A DNA stretch of 64,000 bases from Pararge aegeria (Eukaryota > Arthropoda > Insecta > Lepidoptera > Nymphalidae): contig NC_053187.1 of the NCBI RefSeq assembly GCF_905163445.1, positions 7,130,001 to 7,194,000 on the forward strand, read 5' to 3'. This document shows positions 1-10,832 of the stretch, one piece after another. A program made the translations under genes and the position numbers. Numbering within the stretch: position 1 is the first letter of the stretch; every line of letters starts with the position of its first letter. The notes beneath the pieces are model-generated. The model had not been told where the DNA came from. It did not search any database and saw only the letters and a list, made by a program, of their open reading frames with translations.

Positions 1-1500
1 GTAGTGAATGCATGAATTTTATTGTATAACGTCCCGGCCATGGACTCATCTTACTGGGAAGAAGCTAGTGGCTATAACATATGCAAGGATTTCCTATTAT
101 TATTTATATCTATTACGCAAGCGACGAGTAGCGTCGCGATGGGGTTTGGACGCTGCTACAGAAATCGCGTATGATCGTATGATTAAATCAATATCTATTG
201 ACATCGCGTAAAAATTCGCGCGAAGCAATAGGTTTCCTGGCCAGCACGTATATTTATTTATTCATTCATCCGTTCGGTATAGATACAGCTAACACCCTGA
301 ATTACCACATTTTAAACCGAAAAATGTAAAAGTATCGGTAGGTCTAACGTAGGTCTAACAGCTGTATCATTTATATTATAATTTTCAAATATTTAATTTA
401 CCTTTAGATTCAACTCTGAAGTCAACGGAATCGCAGGCAGAAACTAGTAAAATATAAGTTGTGATCAATACAACATCATTGATCTCATTTGATATTAATT
501 GGTCACAAGGTAAAATACATTTAATGGTGTAACTGATCTATTGCATCATTTCAACTAATTCACTTTTACATGTAACATTAAGGTGACCTCCGCGGATTAT
601 ATACAGAAAAAAGATTTTATTTTTTTCGATTAATTACACTTGAATTTTTGAGCCCTTGCAACTGGTGAACACGTGCTGCACATCCATTTTGCGTGCGTTT
701 TTCTTAAAAGCCAATGTGCGGTCAGACTAAGAAGAAAATGTGCGTGAAAATTTCAAGTCCCCCTTAAGTAAGCATATTTGCTTGATGAAATTTTGTGTTT
801 GATAAAATCAGTTCAAAAAGTAACAACCAAAGTCAAGCCAGCTTTAAAAAGCAATAAACAATACTAAAACCTATTATATATTGAATAGGTTCTTAATCTA
901 CATTAGAAATTTACAAAGGACTCGATTATGAAGTCTGTTTTAAATTTTTTGGTGCTTAGTACCACTAACTCTTAATGTTTTACTTGAACGCAATGATCTC
1001 AGAAACTGTTCCGATTTGAAAAATTCTTTCAGTGTTGGATAGCTCATTTATTGATCAAGGCTAAAGACTATATATACTCACGCTAAGGCCCATAGGAGCA
1101 TTGCACGAATGAAAAATGTTTCAAAATCGGGGTTTGTTTCCTTTTGAGAGCTTCTGCTGCGTACGCTGCATAAACGGTTAATGTTTCTATAAAATCGTGT
1201 ATGACAAAGTGGTTCCCCTTTCAAAGTTCTAAAAAAATCCGCATCAGCATATGTCTATCTTTTAAGATTCACTTATACGCGAAGTCGCGAGACCCCACGA
1301 GTTTATTATTAATTAAATCAAAAAAGTTCCAATGAAATGTCAAATTTTAAAAAACTATGTAATTAAAAGCTATCTATGATATTTTTAAGTGGATCGGACG
1401 CCCACAATGGTAAAAATGGTTTATGTTGCAATAACCTTAAGTCTAATAGGTACAGTGAATGGATTGATATATGCGTACTTTTATGACCCGGAGCAAGGTT
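1..1500. other. Intergenic, upstream of CPR-1
   Basis: AT-rich sequence in which I see no gene and no clear repeat. The short open frame at 8-211 has no family resemblance. TCAAGGCTA at 1055-1063 is one base off the Ftz-F1 consensus YCAAGGYCR, about 540 bases upstream of the CPR-1 start region. It is too weak to call a site. Confidence 0.5.
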
Positions 1501-1513
1501 AAACTTTAAGCCC

Positions 1514-1602
1514 GTTTGACAACCTCCACCACTTGTCATCTGTAGTAATCTAATTCGGGTTCGTGAGTATAAAACCCGCACTACCAACTCCCTAACATCA
1601 GT
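1514..1602 (+). promoter_or_regulatory. Core promoter of CPR-1
   Basis: TATAAAA at 1568-1574 is followed 30 bases later by the arthropod initiator TCAGT at 1598-1602, and the first ATG is at 1635. About 40 bases upstream of the TATA box, GTTTGACAACCTCCACCACT (1514-1533) resembles a stretch at the same place in CPR-3, and its CCACCACTT part recurs in CPR-2. The transcription start is inferred from spacing. Confidence 0.75.
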
Positions 1603-1634
1603 CACATCTTGTATCCAAAATAGGATTCATCAAC

Positions 1635-3881
1635 ATGTTCACCCAAGTAAGTTACCGATATGAAAAAGTTTACTACATGAAATAAAAGCAATTATAAAAG
1701 TAAAGATAAATAACTGTTTCATTGATGTAGTATTTAGTACTCGTGTGGTTAATTACGGATCATGCAGTTCGTTCGATTCACAAGTCGGGGTGAAAATTCA
1801 AAAGTAGATGTATAGTTTTCTATCAAGAACTTCTCAGTACCAACCTGTACTTCGCCTTAGAAATTGGCGACGACCAACCTGCTTCGGAGAGCTTAAATAT
1901 ATAATAATTAAATTTAAGTCAGCCAACATGCAGTGACGTGGCATGTTAATAAGCTGCGGATAATTAGGTAAATAAATAAGAGTAACAATAAGAAAAACTC
2001 TCTAATGTAACTCTACTATTTTTTCCAGATCGTAACTCTGTGCGCTGTAGTGGCTGTGTCCTCAGCAGGACTCCTGCCCGCAGCCGTACATTACTCCCCC
2101 GCATCTGCTGTCTCCTCTCAAAGCATTGTACGCCATGCTCAACCAGCCTTGGCTACTAAGATCCTGGCCGCTCCAGTAGCATCATACAGCGCACCCTTGG
2201 CTTACCACGCGCCAGCTCAGTACTCATCTGCCGGTGCTGTTTCCTCTCAAAACATTGTACGCCACGATGAATCTGCAAGGATCTTAGCCACTGCTCCTAA
2301 ATTGGCCGTCGCTGCTCCTTTGTCATACGCTGCCCCCGCTCATTTGTCTTACGCCGCCCCTGCCCCATTGGCGTACCATGCCGCTCCTGCCCGTATCGCC
2401 TACTCTGCTGCACCAGCCCAACTCGCATACCACGCCGCTCCAGTTACCAAAGTTCTCGCTCAACATGAAGAAATTGTAAGTATATAAAAAAAATATTTAC
2501 AGTTAGACTTTACTTTGAGTACTCGACAATAAGGATCCAAAGCAATATAGTTGCCATGGGCATGACTATTCTAGGTTCATTATTGGGTTTTACAACAGTT
2601 ACGTCAAATACGTTTCAATAATGCCTACTTTACAGGCAATTTAGCACCGTCAAGTTTATCTACTTTTCAAAGTCAAAGTCAAATATTTCTTTATTCAAAT
2701 AGGCACTTTTGATGCGTACATTACATGTAAAATATGACAAAGTGAGTTGATGGTGATAACTAAATTTGTCAACTTAACTAAACTACTAAAGCTAGGAGGG
2801 TTACAAAGGCGCCCTGGTCTAAGAAAAAGCCCACAACAAACTTAGCTTTTTGTTATCACTATTTCACATTGTCATTTAAAACTATTTATGAAGCAACCTG
2901 ATTAGAGCAATATTTAACACTCAAGCATTTATCATTGACTCATTCCTTAATACTATACTCAATAAGACTTTTCTATAAGCTTGAGTTTAATACAAACTTT
3001 GAACTTTTTAAAAGACATCTCCAAGATATCAACTGGTAGATTATTGTAAAATTGTATACAATTAATACTTATTTTATGTAGTCATGTTAAAATTATTGCA
3101 ATCACATTTTCTCTTAAAATTAAGTATATTTTTAGTTTAGAATCAGATTGTACTGAAAACTGGAAAATCCTAATAGAATTACTATCGACTAAAAATCAGA
3201 TCTCATTGTGCGAACCCATCAATACAATTTCTATCGCTGTTCTGTCTCGTGTTCAATTACTTTCAAAACTGTCATGAAAAGAAGGTTCCTATCAAAATAA
3301 ACCTACAAGAAAGTTCAGTTAAGTAAAGTAGTTATTCGATATAACTTTTATTTTACTACTTGAGTATTTGATAATCTTAGCCCTTGACTGCAATCACACG
3401 TGGTGATAAATGAGTATGCAGTTAAAGGGGTTACCTGTTAGAGAAGTGAAAGTTATCGCTTGGTAGCGCTTCTTTATCGCTAGCTAACCACGGCTGAAGT
3501 TCCTACCGGACAAAATGTCATTATTTTGAGTTCTAGCAATTGTATTATACTTGTGATCTTGTTATTAAGAGACTCATCAGTTGTTTTGTTTTATCTCTGC
3601 AGGCCTACCCCAAATACGAGTACTCCTACTCAGTTGCTGACGGTCACACCGGCGACAACAAGCAACAGCAAGAGATCCGCGACGGTGACGTCGTGAAGGG
3701 CTCATACTCCCTGCACGAGGCTGACGGCTCCATCAGGACCGTTGAGTACACCGCTGATGACCACAACGGTTTCAACGCTGTCGTGCACAACACTGCCCCA
3801 TCTGCCCCCGCTATCATCAAATCCGCACCCGTGCTCCTCAAGTCAGCGTATGCCGCCCCCGCTCAAGCGTACTACCACTAA
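1635..3881 (+). CDS. RR-2 cuticular protein CPR-1 (3 exons, 245 aa)
   Basis: Exons are 1635-1646, 2029-2475 and 3603-3881, with GTAAGT donors, TTCCAG and CTGCAG acceptors, and both introns in phase 0. The product is a secreted structural protein expected to bind chitin in the cuticle. Residues 1-17 form a signal peptide (MFTQ from exon 1, then a hydrophobic run to SSA, cleaved before G). Residues 18-153 are a linker rich in A, P, Y, H and S with two copies of a SSQ(S/N)IVRH motif (33-40 and 76-83) and later YHAAPA-type repeats. Residues 154-216 are a full RR-2 domain: AYPKYEYSYSVAD, then TGDNKQQQE, DGDVVKGSYSL, EADGSIRTVEYTADDHNGFNAVV. The tail is rich in A and P and ends AQAYYH. The RR-2 domain lies in one exon, as in CPR-2 and CPR-3. 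The ATG is chosen because the 4-codon exon recurs in all seven genes 40-90 bases after a TATA box. Family and exon structure are certain; the orthologue is not. Confidence 0.95.
2668..3062 (-). mobile_element. Jockey-like LINE 3' fragment in CPR-1 intron 2
   Basis: On the minus strand this begins with a coding remnant that reads NNLPVDILEMSFKKFKVCI, typical of the C-terminal end of a non-LTR reverse transcriptase. It runs to an untranslated tail ending in AAAGTCAAAGTC-type repeats at about 2668-2684. The same sequence lies in the opposite orientation at 23150-23530. It is a 5'-truncated dead copy. Confidence 0.8.
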
Positions 3882-6160
3882 GCGATTTATTCACCCCCGA
3901 CTTACGGAATGATTGTTGACTGTTTATTTATTTAAAATATACCAATAAGTGTAATGAACTTTTGTCTTTTACTTACAATGAACTTACCTAAAACCAGTAT
4001 TACCGGTAGGTATGTAGTAGGTACTCTAAATTTAGATTTACTAACGATATTAAATATTAATGTTTGCCGTCATAGTATGCATAACCAATTTATTATAACT
4101 TTTAAAGATAGCTGTGCACATAAATAATTAAGAACATAAGCAGGTTTGGTGACGTTGTAGATCTATTTACACAAACCAATAAGGCCGCCTTTTGTTTTCT
4201 ACTACAGTCTTTGTGTTTCTATTCTTCCCTTGTTTTCCTAACTTTATAGTTGTGTCTTAATAGAGAATTAAAAAAAAAATAGCAAAAATATAAAAATAAT
4301 TACTGATATTGCTATATTTGTATTGTATCGTCACGTGTTAAAAATATTCACCAATAAATAATTAAATTTTTGATTTTATTAATATTATAAACGTTAATTG
4401 AATGTAAAATACGTTAAATGTCGTGGCATAACGTATGTTTTCTTCATTTTACAGGGTTTCCATAGATTATAGGTGGTAATATGGTCATATTATAAAGCAT
4501 TCACGGAGTAGGTAAATATCCATATATCATGGGCGTCACTTATCTATAATAGTAGAATTTATCCAGTATTATTGATATTAAAATAGCATAATATATACAT
4601 AAATTTGTAAACATTACTTCCGATTAACCAATATGGCGTAACTCGGAGCAATCGTTATAGATTAATGTTCCTTTTGACCTGTTGAACAGACGTCTACGCC
4701 CAAGAATTAATATTAAAGTAAAACAGCTTTGACTGACAGCCAAGCAAATTTGATTCCTATCTCTTATTAGATTTCGCTATGTCTGCAGCGTACGAACTTC
4801 ATGATAAAGGTCAAATAGTGCCGTAGCATCGTGCACAGTATAATAAAAACTACTACCTACTACATGTTGTTATAGATTTCATCTTATCGATACATACATC
4901 AGATATGACTAATACCCGTTTTCACTTAACCTAGGGAACGCCTAAATAGGTTGCCTAATAATTTAGGTGATGCCGAAAGAAACGAAACGTTTCACCAACT
5001 CTTAGGTGATGGCTAACGAGGTTCGGCGACAGGTTAAGCCACCGATTCGGCGGTGCGTTATGTTAATGGAACAAAATATAAATTCGATATTTAAAAAATC
5101 TGCATACTTTATGCTCGGACGCTCGGATACAGTTCACGGTATGACGAGGCGCCTGATTTTTTGTTTACATATAGGGCAAGGAGTTTCTGTACGCAAATTT
5201 TTGATTAACTTTTTAATAGTCCAAAAAGCTTTTAGTAATCTTGTGCACACAGAGAATTCTACGACAGGTGCTAAAACGAAAATAAAAATGCCTCTTCAAC
5301 GTCAAAACAAAGACAAACGTCAGAGTTAAACACAAAATTTGGCAATTTGTGGCCAGTATTCATAGACGACATAAGCTAGTAGTAGAGCTTTTTGTTACAG
5401 TGTTCGTCACAAAAAGCCCTACTGAGTCCGCCGCAAAGCAGCATTGCTGCAATGCTGTGTTCCGGTTTGAGGGGCGTGGGTACCCGTGTATTACAGGCAT
5501 ATCAACACATACGCCTCAGGGTGATGGCCATAACGGCAAGTTGCACAACGAGTTCCTTGTATATATGCCCTGCGAAGTTTTGCTCTATTTATAGGCAATG
5601 GTTTAACCATCAGTTAGGCTATCTGCTTGTTCAGACAATTATTACTATTAAAAACATAAACTGTGATTGATTTATTTACCTGAAGCAGTGGTGAGTTGAG
5701 CAGTGACATTATGTCTCATCTCTGAATATGTCTAAGTCTTATTAGTCTCCAATCTGTTTTTTTCCGCAGTGAAAACTTACTGTTAGGTGTGCGCTTTACT
5801 TAATTTACAGGCACTATTTTTTCGGATGTAAAGATTCCACGGTCTCTTGAGTCAACCAGCCGGCGCCGTAAGAATGCTTTGATATAATTTCTTTACCTAG
5901 TCGGAAGTCTATCATCGCCGCGTAATCTTCGTAGAGCCGCCAGTTCAACTGAAAACAACTTTGGACACGAATCCATACACCTTCCGAGCTAACCATATTC
6001 ACCCGACTTAAGAAAAGGTTCTCAATGTTTTTTTTTGACTGTATGTTTTTATTTTGTATATTTATTGCTGGGAGAACTCCTCAACCATTAACACCCCGGC
6101 CCCGGGAAAAGCAATATCTTGTAAAGCGTTATGAGCAGACGACATTCGGCATAACTTAGA
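3882..6160. other. Intergenic between CPR-1 and CPR-2 (convergent)
   Basis: This is AT-rich spacer. CPR-1 lacks AATAAA close to its stop; the nearest canonical one is at 4353-4358, so its polyadenylation site is uncertain. Open frames at 5006-5329 (+) and 5814-6002 (-) have no family I recognise. The second has fairly even codon use for this region and may be a relic of a mobile element. A repeat remnant sits at 5400-5640. Confidence 0.5.
5400..5640 (+). repeat. Interspersed repeat, family A copy 1
   Basis: Shares a series of short blocks, in the same order, with 18850-19170 (+) and with the reverse complement of 41680-41860. The blocks are an AGCATTGCTG-like stretch, a GAGGGGCGT-like stretch, GCCCTGCGAAGTTTTGCTCT and ACCATCAG. 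This marks a dispersed family, probably a LINE or SINE body. No coding capacity is left. Confidence 0.6.
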
Positions 6161-6165
6161 TAATT

Positions 6166-6490
6166 GCAAAAGAACCGACTTAAAATTAAGAAATAAATAT
6201 TTGCTATAACATTTTTAAGTCGGTTTCAAGTATAATGTAGAATATTACTAGGTACTTTTGTTTTTAGGTACTATAAAAAAAGGAAACCTTATACAAAGTA
6301 CGTGTGTGACTTTACTAAGTGCAGACGTACTTTGTATAAGGTTTCCTTTTTTTATAGTACCTAGCTAAGTTAAATGTTAAATTACTATTTAACATTTACA
6401 AGTTAAATGTTAAATTACTATTTAACATTTACTTGGCACCGATATTTACTCGTAAATGTAGTTTTTTTCACAAGGTCGGTTCTTTTTTGT
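6166..6490. mobile_element. Nested fold-back element (MITE-like) 3' of CPR-2
   Basis: The outer inverted repeats are AAAAGAACCGAC at 6168-6179 and its complement at 6475-6486. Inside, a second copy of the arm at 6212-6226 pairs with the left end. A perfect 38-bp hairpin has arms 6266-6303 and 6325-6362 and a 21-base loop. Next to it is a roughly 34-bp unit, itself palindromic, repeated in tandem at about 6365-6430. No transposase is present. It lies just beyond the CPR-2 polyadenylation signal. Confidence 0.7.
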
Positions 6491-6564
6491 TAAAAAAAAT
6501 TGGTTAGTTACTGTGATACCTGTAGGTCTCTTCATTCAAGTATTTGTCAGATCAATCAAGATCG

Positions 6565-6570
6565 TTTATT
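6565..6570 (-). terminator. Polyadenylation signal of CPR-2
   Basis: TTTATT on the plus strand reads AATAAA on the minus strand, about 120 bases past the CPR-2 stop codon. Confidence 0.6.
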
Positions 6571-6690
6571 GGCAATTAAATGGGAGGAACTCGTTAATAT
6601 TAAGGTGTAAAAACCAAGTTGTAATTGAATTTCATTTCTATATTGCTATAATAAATAGTTGACAGTCATTTGGTACGGATTAACATAACA

Positions 6691-9138
6691 CTAGTGGTAG
6701 TAGGCTGGGGCCGCGGCGTACACGGGCGCCTTGACGAGGAGGGGTGCGGCCTTGACGTACGCGGGCGCGGCGGTGGGCGCGCTGTTGTGCACCACGGCGT
6801 TGAAGCCGCTGTGGTCGTCGGCGGAGTAGTGCACGCTGCGCACGGAGCCGTCGGCCTCGAGGAAGGAGTAAGAGCCCTTCACCACGTCGCCGTCGCGAGA
6901 TTCCTGCTGCTGCTTGTTGTCACCCGTGTGCCCGTCGGCTACTGAGTAATTGAACTCGTATTTGGGGTAGGCCTGTATAAATTCAATAAAAACGTTAATT
7001 TTTTTCTTACCGGCCTATTATTTAACATCATGTGGACACGAGCCTTCTCTTTCATAAAAGAGATAACTAAATCTACGTTGCTATCATGTAGGAAGACGCC
7101 CTACTACTATTATTTGAAATTCTTTGAAATTTTATTTGTTTAAATCCCAATTTTTATATAAAATAGAGGTATATTTAGTATTTTTATTTATCCTACAAAA
7201 ATACTAGTACAAATATGCCACCTGTTTGAAGAAATAGTGCTTTAAAAAATTACTTTTTAGCACTTCGTATTAGGACTGCACCTTAAGAAATACAAGCAAA
7301 TGATAGTTTATACAACCGAGACAAACGGCGTAACTTACTTGAGGGTGGACAGTACACATTCTCTAATTCAAGGCTGGGACTGTACATTACATTTGCTGGC
7401 CCAACCCGGGAATCGGATTACGTGATCCGTGAGAGAAAATTAGATTGTCCATTCCCGTAAAACTAATAAGTTTTTAGGATTACTTACGATCTCCTCTGGT
7501 TGAGCGATCACTTTAGCAATGGGGGCGTGGTACGCGATGGTAGCAGGAGCGGCGTGGTAGGCGACGGGGGTTAGGACCTTAGTGGCAAGAGCGTGGGGTT
7601 GATCGTGACGCACGATGTTCTGTGACGAGACAGCGGCTGCGGGGGAGTAGTGAACAGCCGCTGGCAGAAGTCCAGCTGAGGCTACGGCCGCAACAGCGCA
7701 AAGTGTTATTACCTAAAAATACATATTTTTCATTATCATCAAAAGCTTTTTAAAATCCACTGCTGCACGGCTATCATGGGCAGGAGACAATTATCTCCCC
7801 GGGGAACGAATGAAAATGTATCTTCTCCCACAGCTTTATCAACACTCAGAGCACTGGCGCACAAGTGGAAATAGTATCCAAATATGTGTGTTAATAAACG
7901 GGAGTAAACTTCTCCTATTCTATGTTCCCGTGATTTTGCAGGGATGGGACGTTAATTATATCCCTTGTCAGGGGATATAATCAGGGGATATAATTTTTAA
8001 AACCGCCACAAGCAGATGGGTCAGTTATCGCAGTAGATGGTAGTAGTAGAAAGAGAGCGTTATTGAGCGTTCTCCATTGTATTCCCTTTGTCCCGCCTTT
8101 TACGGTACCCGCGAGCGAAGGAGGGGTGGTTATTTTTGTATTATATCTGCCGTCTTATACATAATTCTAGCGGATGACAGAGATTTAGTCTGCGCAGTAA
8201 TTCTGACATCCCGTAGATTTTAAAAATGTTCCCCTATACCCGTCCCCAGAAAGCAACATACAGCCAAAGAACAAATATAAGACAAAACAGCCAGCCTTTC
8301 ATACAAACTTTCTTACCCTTTTTGAACCCATATCTCATATAATAAAAAAAAACAATTCTAAGGATCTTTAATCTTTACGGATCTTTTACCTAAAGAATAT
8401 TTCCTTGAAATTTAAATTTTTACGTTTAACCGTTTGTCTGTTCGTTTTTCAGTCCGTTGGGCTGTAGGTTGTCTGTCAGTCAGTCAGGAGAAAACCTATT
8501 TTGATTTGTATAACTTATATGCTAAAGTCAGTGGCGTGCATAGAGGGTATACACAGGGTATGCAGATGATACATAATAAAGAAAATCTCCAGTACGAGTT
8601 ATAAAAAACAGAAGGATGGGCATTGTAAGAGTTTTAAAAACACCCTTAAGTTTTTATAACTCGTACTGGACATTTTCTTCATTTCATATTATCTGCATAC
8701 CCTGTGCATACCTTCTATGCACGCCATTGGCTAAAGTGTAGTAATAAGCGGGGTTGTTGACTTTTTTTATCTATGCTGGGCTTAACCACACACCGATGTT
8801 GATGCTATATTCAAATGTTTTTTTTAAACTATCCCTAGAACTACGCGATACTACTACGGTAAATAAGTGAGGTTTTAACTGAACTGTTACATTAATACAA
8901 ACAGTTGCTTAAACACATTTTTTACACAAAAAGCACACACTGATTTGTCAAACCCAAAACGAACTCAAAAATATAGAACCCCTTAGAATTTGATACGAGT
9001 TTTTATTTAAAAATTTAAATTTCCGCACACTTTGATCATATAAATTAAAAACTTCAAGCATTCTGAAATCAAGCTACAATACAATATAATATTAAAAATA
9101 TTATTCTTATATTAATTTCAACTCACTTTAGCGAACAT
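6691..9138 (-). CDS. RR-2 cuticular protein CPR-2 (3 exons, 172 aa)
   Basis: Minus-strand exons are 9127-9138 (MFAK), 7488-7712 and 6691-6972, all in phase 0 with GTGAGT and GTAAGT donors. Residues 1-17 are a signal peptide ending ASA before G. The linker (18-79) is shorter than in CPR-1 and contains AVSSQNIVRHDQP and YHAAPA/YHAPIA repeats. Residues 80-142 are the RR-2 domain (AYPKYEFNYSVAD, DGDVVKGSYSFLEADGS, then SADDHSGFNAVV, with S for N in the usual HNG). The tail is APAYVKAAPLLVKAP...AYYH. The role is inferred to be chitin-binding structural cuticle protein, secreted. It is the only minus-strand member. Its last exon differs from that of CPR-3 at about 9 of 282 bases by hand count (one residue in the protein), while exon 2 and the introns differ much more. 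Intron 1 carries a fold-back element and intron 2 a tRNA-like SINE remnant near 7395-7430. Confidence 0.95.
8529..8730. mobile_element. Fold-back element, family B copy 1, in CPR-2 intron 1
   Basis: Long imperfect inverted arms (about 8529-8607 and 8651-8730) start with GTGGCGTGCATAGA and end with its near complement TCTATGCACGCCATTG. There is no coding capacity. A second copy lies at 57680-57797 in CPR-7 intron 2. Confidence 0.75.
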
Positions 9139-9189
9139 GATTGATTCTAAAACAATAGATGTTTGATAAAATCACGCTATGGTATTTAG

Positions 9190-9235
9190 TTTATATACTT
9201 AGTAGTAGATTCGGTTTATCGCAAAGTGGTGGGGG
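9190..9235 (-). promoter_or_regulatory. Core promoter of CPR-2
   Basis: On the minus strand TATATAAA (9197 down to 9190) lies 52 bases upstream of the ATG at 9138. CCCCACCACTT (9235-9225) lies just upstream of it and matches the CCACCACTT upstream of CPR-1. I see no clear TCAGT initiator. Confidence 0.65.
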
Positions 9236-9364
9236 TACTTGATATGCAAGCTTTAATTATGACCCTGTCTCGGGTCAATGCAATCTAAGACAACCCATTC
9301 TCTAATGAAGAATTTCAAATATGTTGTTTCTTTAAAATATGCTGTAGAATCCGCTATATGCTAC

Positions 9365-9500
9365 TTTAATACAGCCTCGGTGGTCTTTTGGTTGGTATAT
9401 TCAACAACGGTTCATCAGGGCCCGGGTTCGAATTACGAGTAAACACAAAAAAATATTTGTATATTGTTGGGTTTTACAACATATGAGGTGTAGCTTACAT
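9365..9500 (+). mobile_element. tRNA-derived SINE remnant
   Basis: A box-A-like start (CTCGGTGGTC) and a box-B-like GGGTTCGAATTAC about 45 bases on resemble a decayed tRNA-derived SINE head, followed by an unrelated body. It does not fold as a real tRNA gene. Confidence 0.5.
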
Positions 9501-9639
9501 TCTGCAGGACATGGGATAATTTTTATCCTGGAATAAAATTAAAACAGCTTTTGTTACCAAAGCACGGTCTCGCAACTGAACCGATCGATAATTACTATAC
9601 GAGTTGCGTGCATCACGGATAGGTCATCCTCTTTATTCT

Positions 9640-9905
9640 ACAACTAATAAATAGATATATACTACGAAAATACACACATCGCCATCTAGCCCTTAAGTAA
9701 GCGAAGCTTGTGATATGGGTACTGGGATAACTGATGAATAATATTATTTATAATATACATTAATACGTATAATATACAAATAAACACCCACACACTGAAA
9801 AACATTCATGTTCATCACACAAACATTTTTCTGTTGTGGGAATCGAACCCTCAGCCTTGACTCAGAAAACAGGGTCGCTGCCCACTGCGCCAATCGGCCG
9901 TCAAA
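9640..9905 (-). mobile_element. tRNA-derived SINE, family C copy 1
   Basis: In antisense, the right end (TGCGCCAATCGGCCGTC and GGGAATCGAACCC) is a tRNA-like head. The body contains CATTCATGTTCATCACACAA and a tail with ACACATCGCCATCTAG. The same order is found in sense at 42313-42510, so the two are copies of one SINE family. Confidence 0.75.
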
Positions 9906-9959
9906 ATTTATTAAATATAAATAATAATAACCTAATGATGATGACCTCGTAGATACTGA

Positions 9960-10115
9960 TGATGCAGTTAGCTATATTATTAATAAGATTTTTAGTTAGC
10001 GGTATGGCAGTTATATTAAACCCCTCATCCGTTACGTCTCATCCGTTTCTACGCGGCATCGTAACGGATCGCTAAGTTACTTGGCAGCGCGTGTTTGTCG
10101 CTAAAGTTTAAATTT
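9960..10115 (-). mobile_element. SINE, family D fragment
   Basis: In antisense, a body with GCGGTATGGCAGTTATATTA and TTTCTACGCGGCATCGTAAC is shared with copies at 18299, 32753, 39890, 49855, 53145 and 62378. The tRNA-like head is missing. Confidence 0.7.
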
Positions 10116-10149
10116 GCGGAATAACATTAATAGTTACTACTATATATGA

Positions 10150-10596
10150 TACACTCTAAAAAAAGAAAGCCAACTAAGAGAGATTTTCTCTTAGTTGACG
10201 TTATATAAATTATAACAATTATGATAATAAACATAACAACAAAAGCTGATTAGTTATAGCAGCAAGTTCATTATAGATTGAGCTAACAATGTAGGTATGT
10301 TCATTGATTCTAACAAATAAATACGTTGTTTCTATTATTATTTACTTCTTTGTATGATTAGATCATTTTTAATTATTTAGCTTAAACAAGTACGTAAATT
10401 GAATCAGTTAAGAATATGCCTTAGTCAAGTAACAATAATAGGAGCAATACAGTTGCCCAGTCCATTGAATTATGATAAACAATCATTATCATCTTATTTG
10501 ATGTATCTATGTTCTTGTTAGGCTCGTATGGAATCAAGATGCTTGATCACAACAATCACTATCTTGTTAGGAATAACCAATTTTTTTTAGAGTGTA
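10150..10596. mobile_element. TA-flanked MITE upstream of CPR-3
   Basis: Terminal inverted repeats CACTCTAAAAAAA are flanked by TA on each side (left from 10150, right to 10596), as expected for a Tc1/mariner-type non-autonomous element of about 447 bp. A small hairpin with 11-bp arms (CAACTAAGAGA, 10171-10181 and 10187-10197) sits near the left end. There is no transposase. Its right end is 170 bases from the CPR-3 TATA box. Confidence 0.7.
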
Positions 10597-10707
10597 GTAA
10601 CTAACCACGGACAACTGTACAATAACTATTATTAATTTGTAATACGCCTACTGAAAATTGCCTAAACATATTTCGAGAGAATGGATCAATCATTGAACTT
10701 GCTCCGA

Positions 10708-10773
10708 CTAAGGTCGCGTAGCAAGTTTGACAGCTTCCACTACTAATCTCATAACCATATACGAGTATAAAAA
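10708..10773 (+). promoter_or_regulatory. Core promoter of CPR-3
   Basis: TATAAAAA is at 10766-10773 and the ATG at 10833. Upstream, GTTTGACAGCTTCCACTACT (10725-10744) is close to the equivalent stretch of CPR-1. CTAAGGTCG at 10708-10716 is one base from the Ftz-F1 consensus on the plus strand, which is suggestive only. Confidence 0.7.
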
Positions 10774-10832
10774 CTCTCGATCTAGGCCACATACTCACCA
10801 TTCATACCTCCAGCTTTTTGAGACGAACAAAC

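Noticed and set aside
5006..5329. 107-codon plus-strand frame
   Set aside because: No family resemblance, no core promoter nearby, and surrounded by repeat remnants.
6670..6945. 91-codon plus-strand frame over the CPR-2 last exon (and 12191-12442 minus over CPR-3)
   Set aside because: Both are antisense shadows of GC-rich coding exons; the Val/Gly/Arg-rich translations have no independent support.
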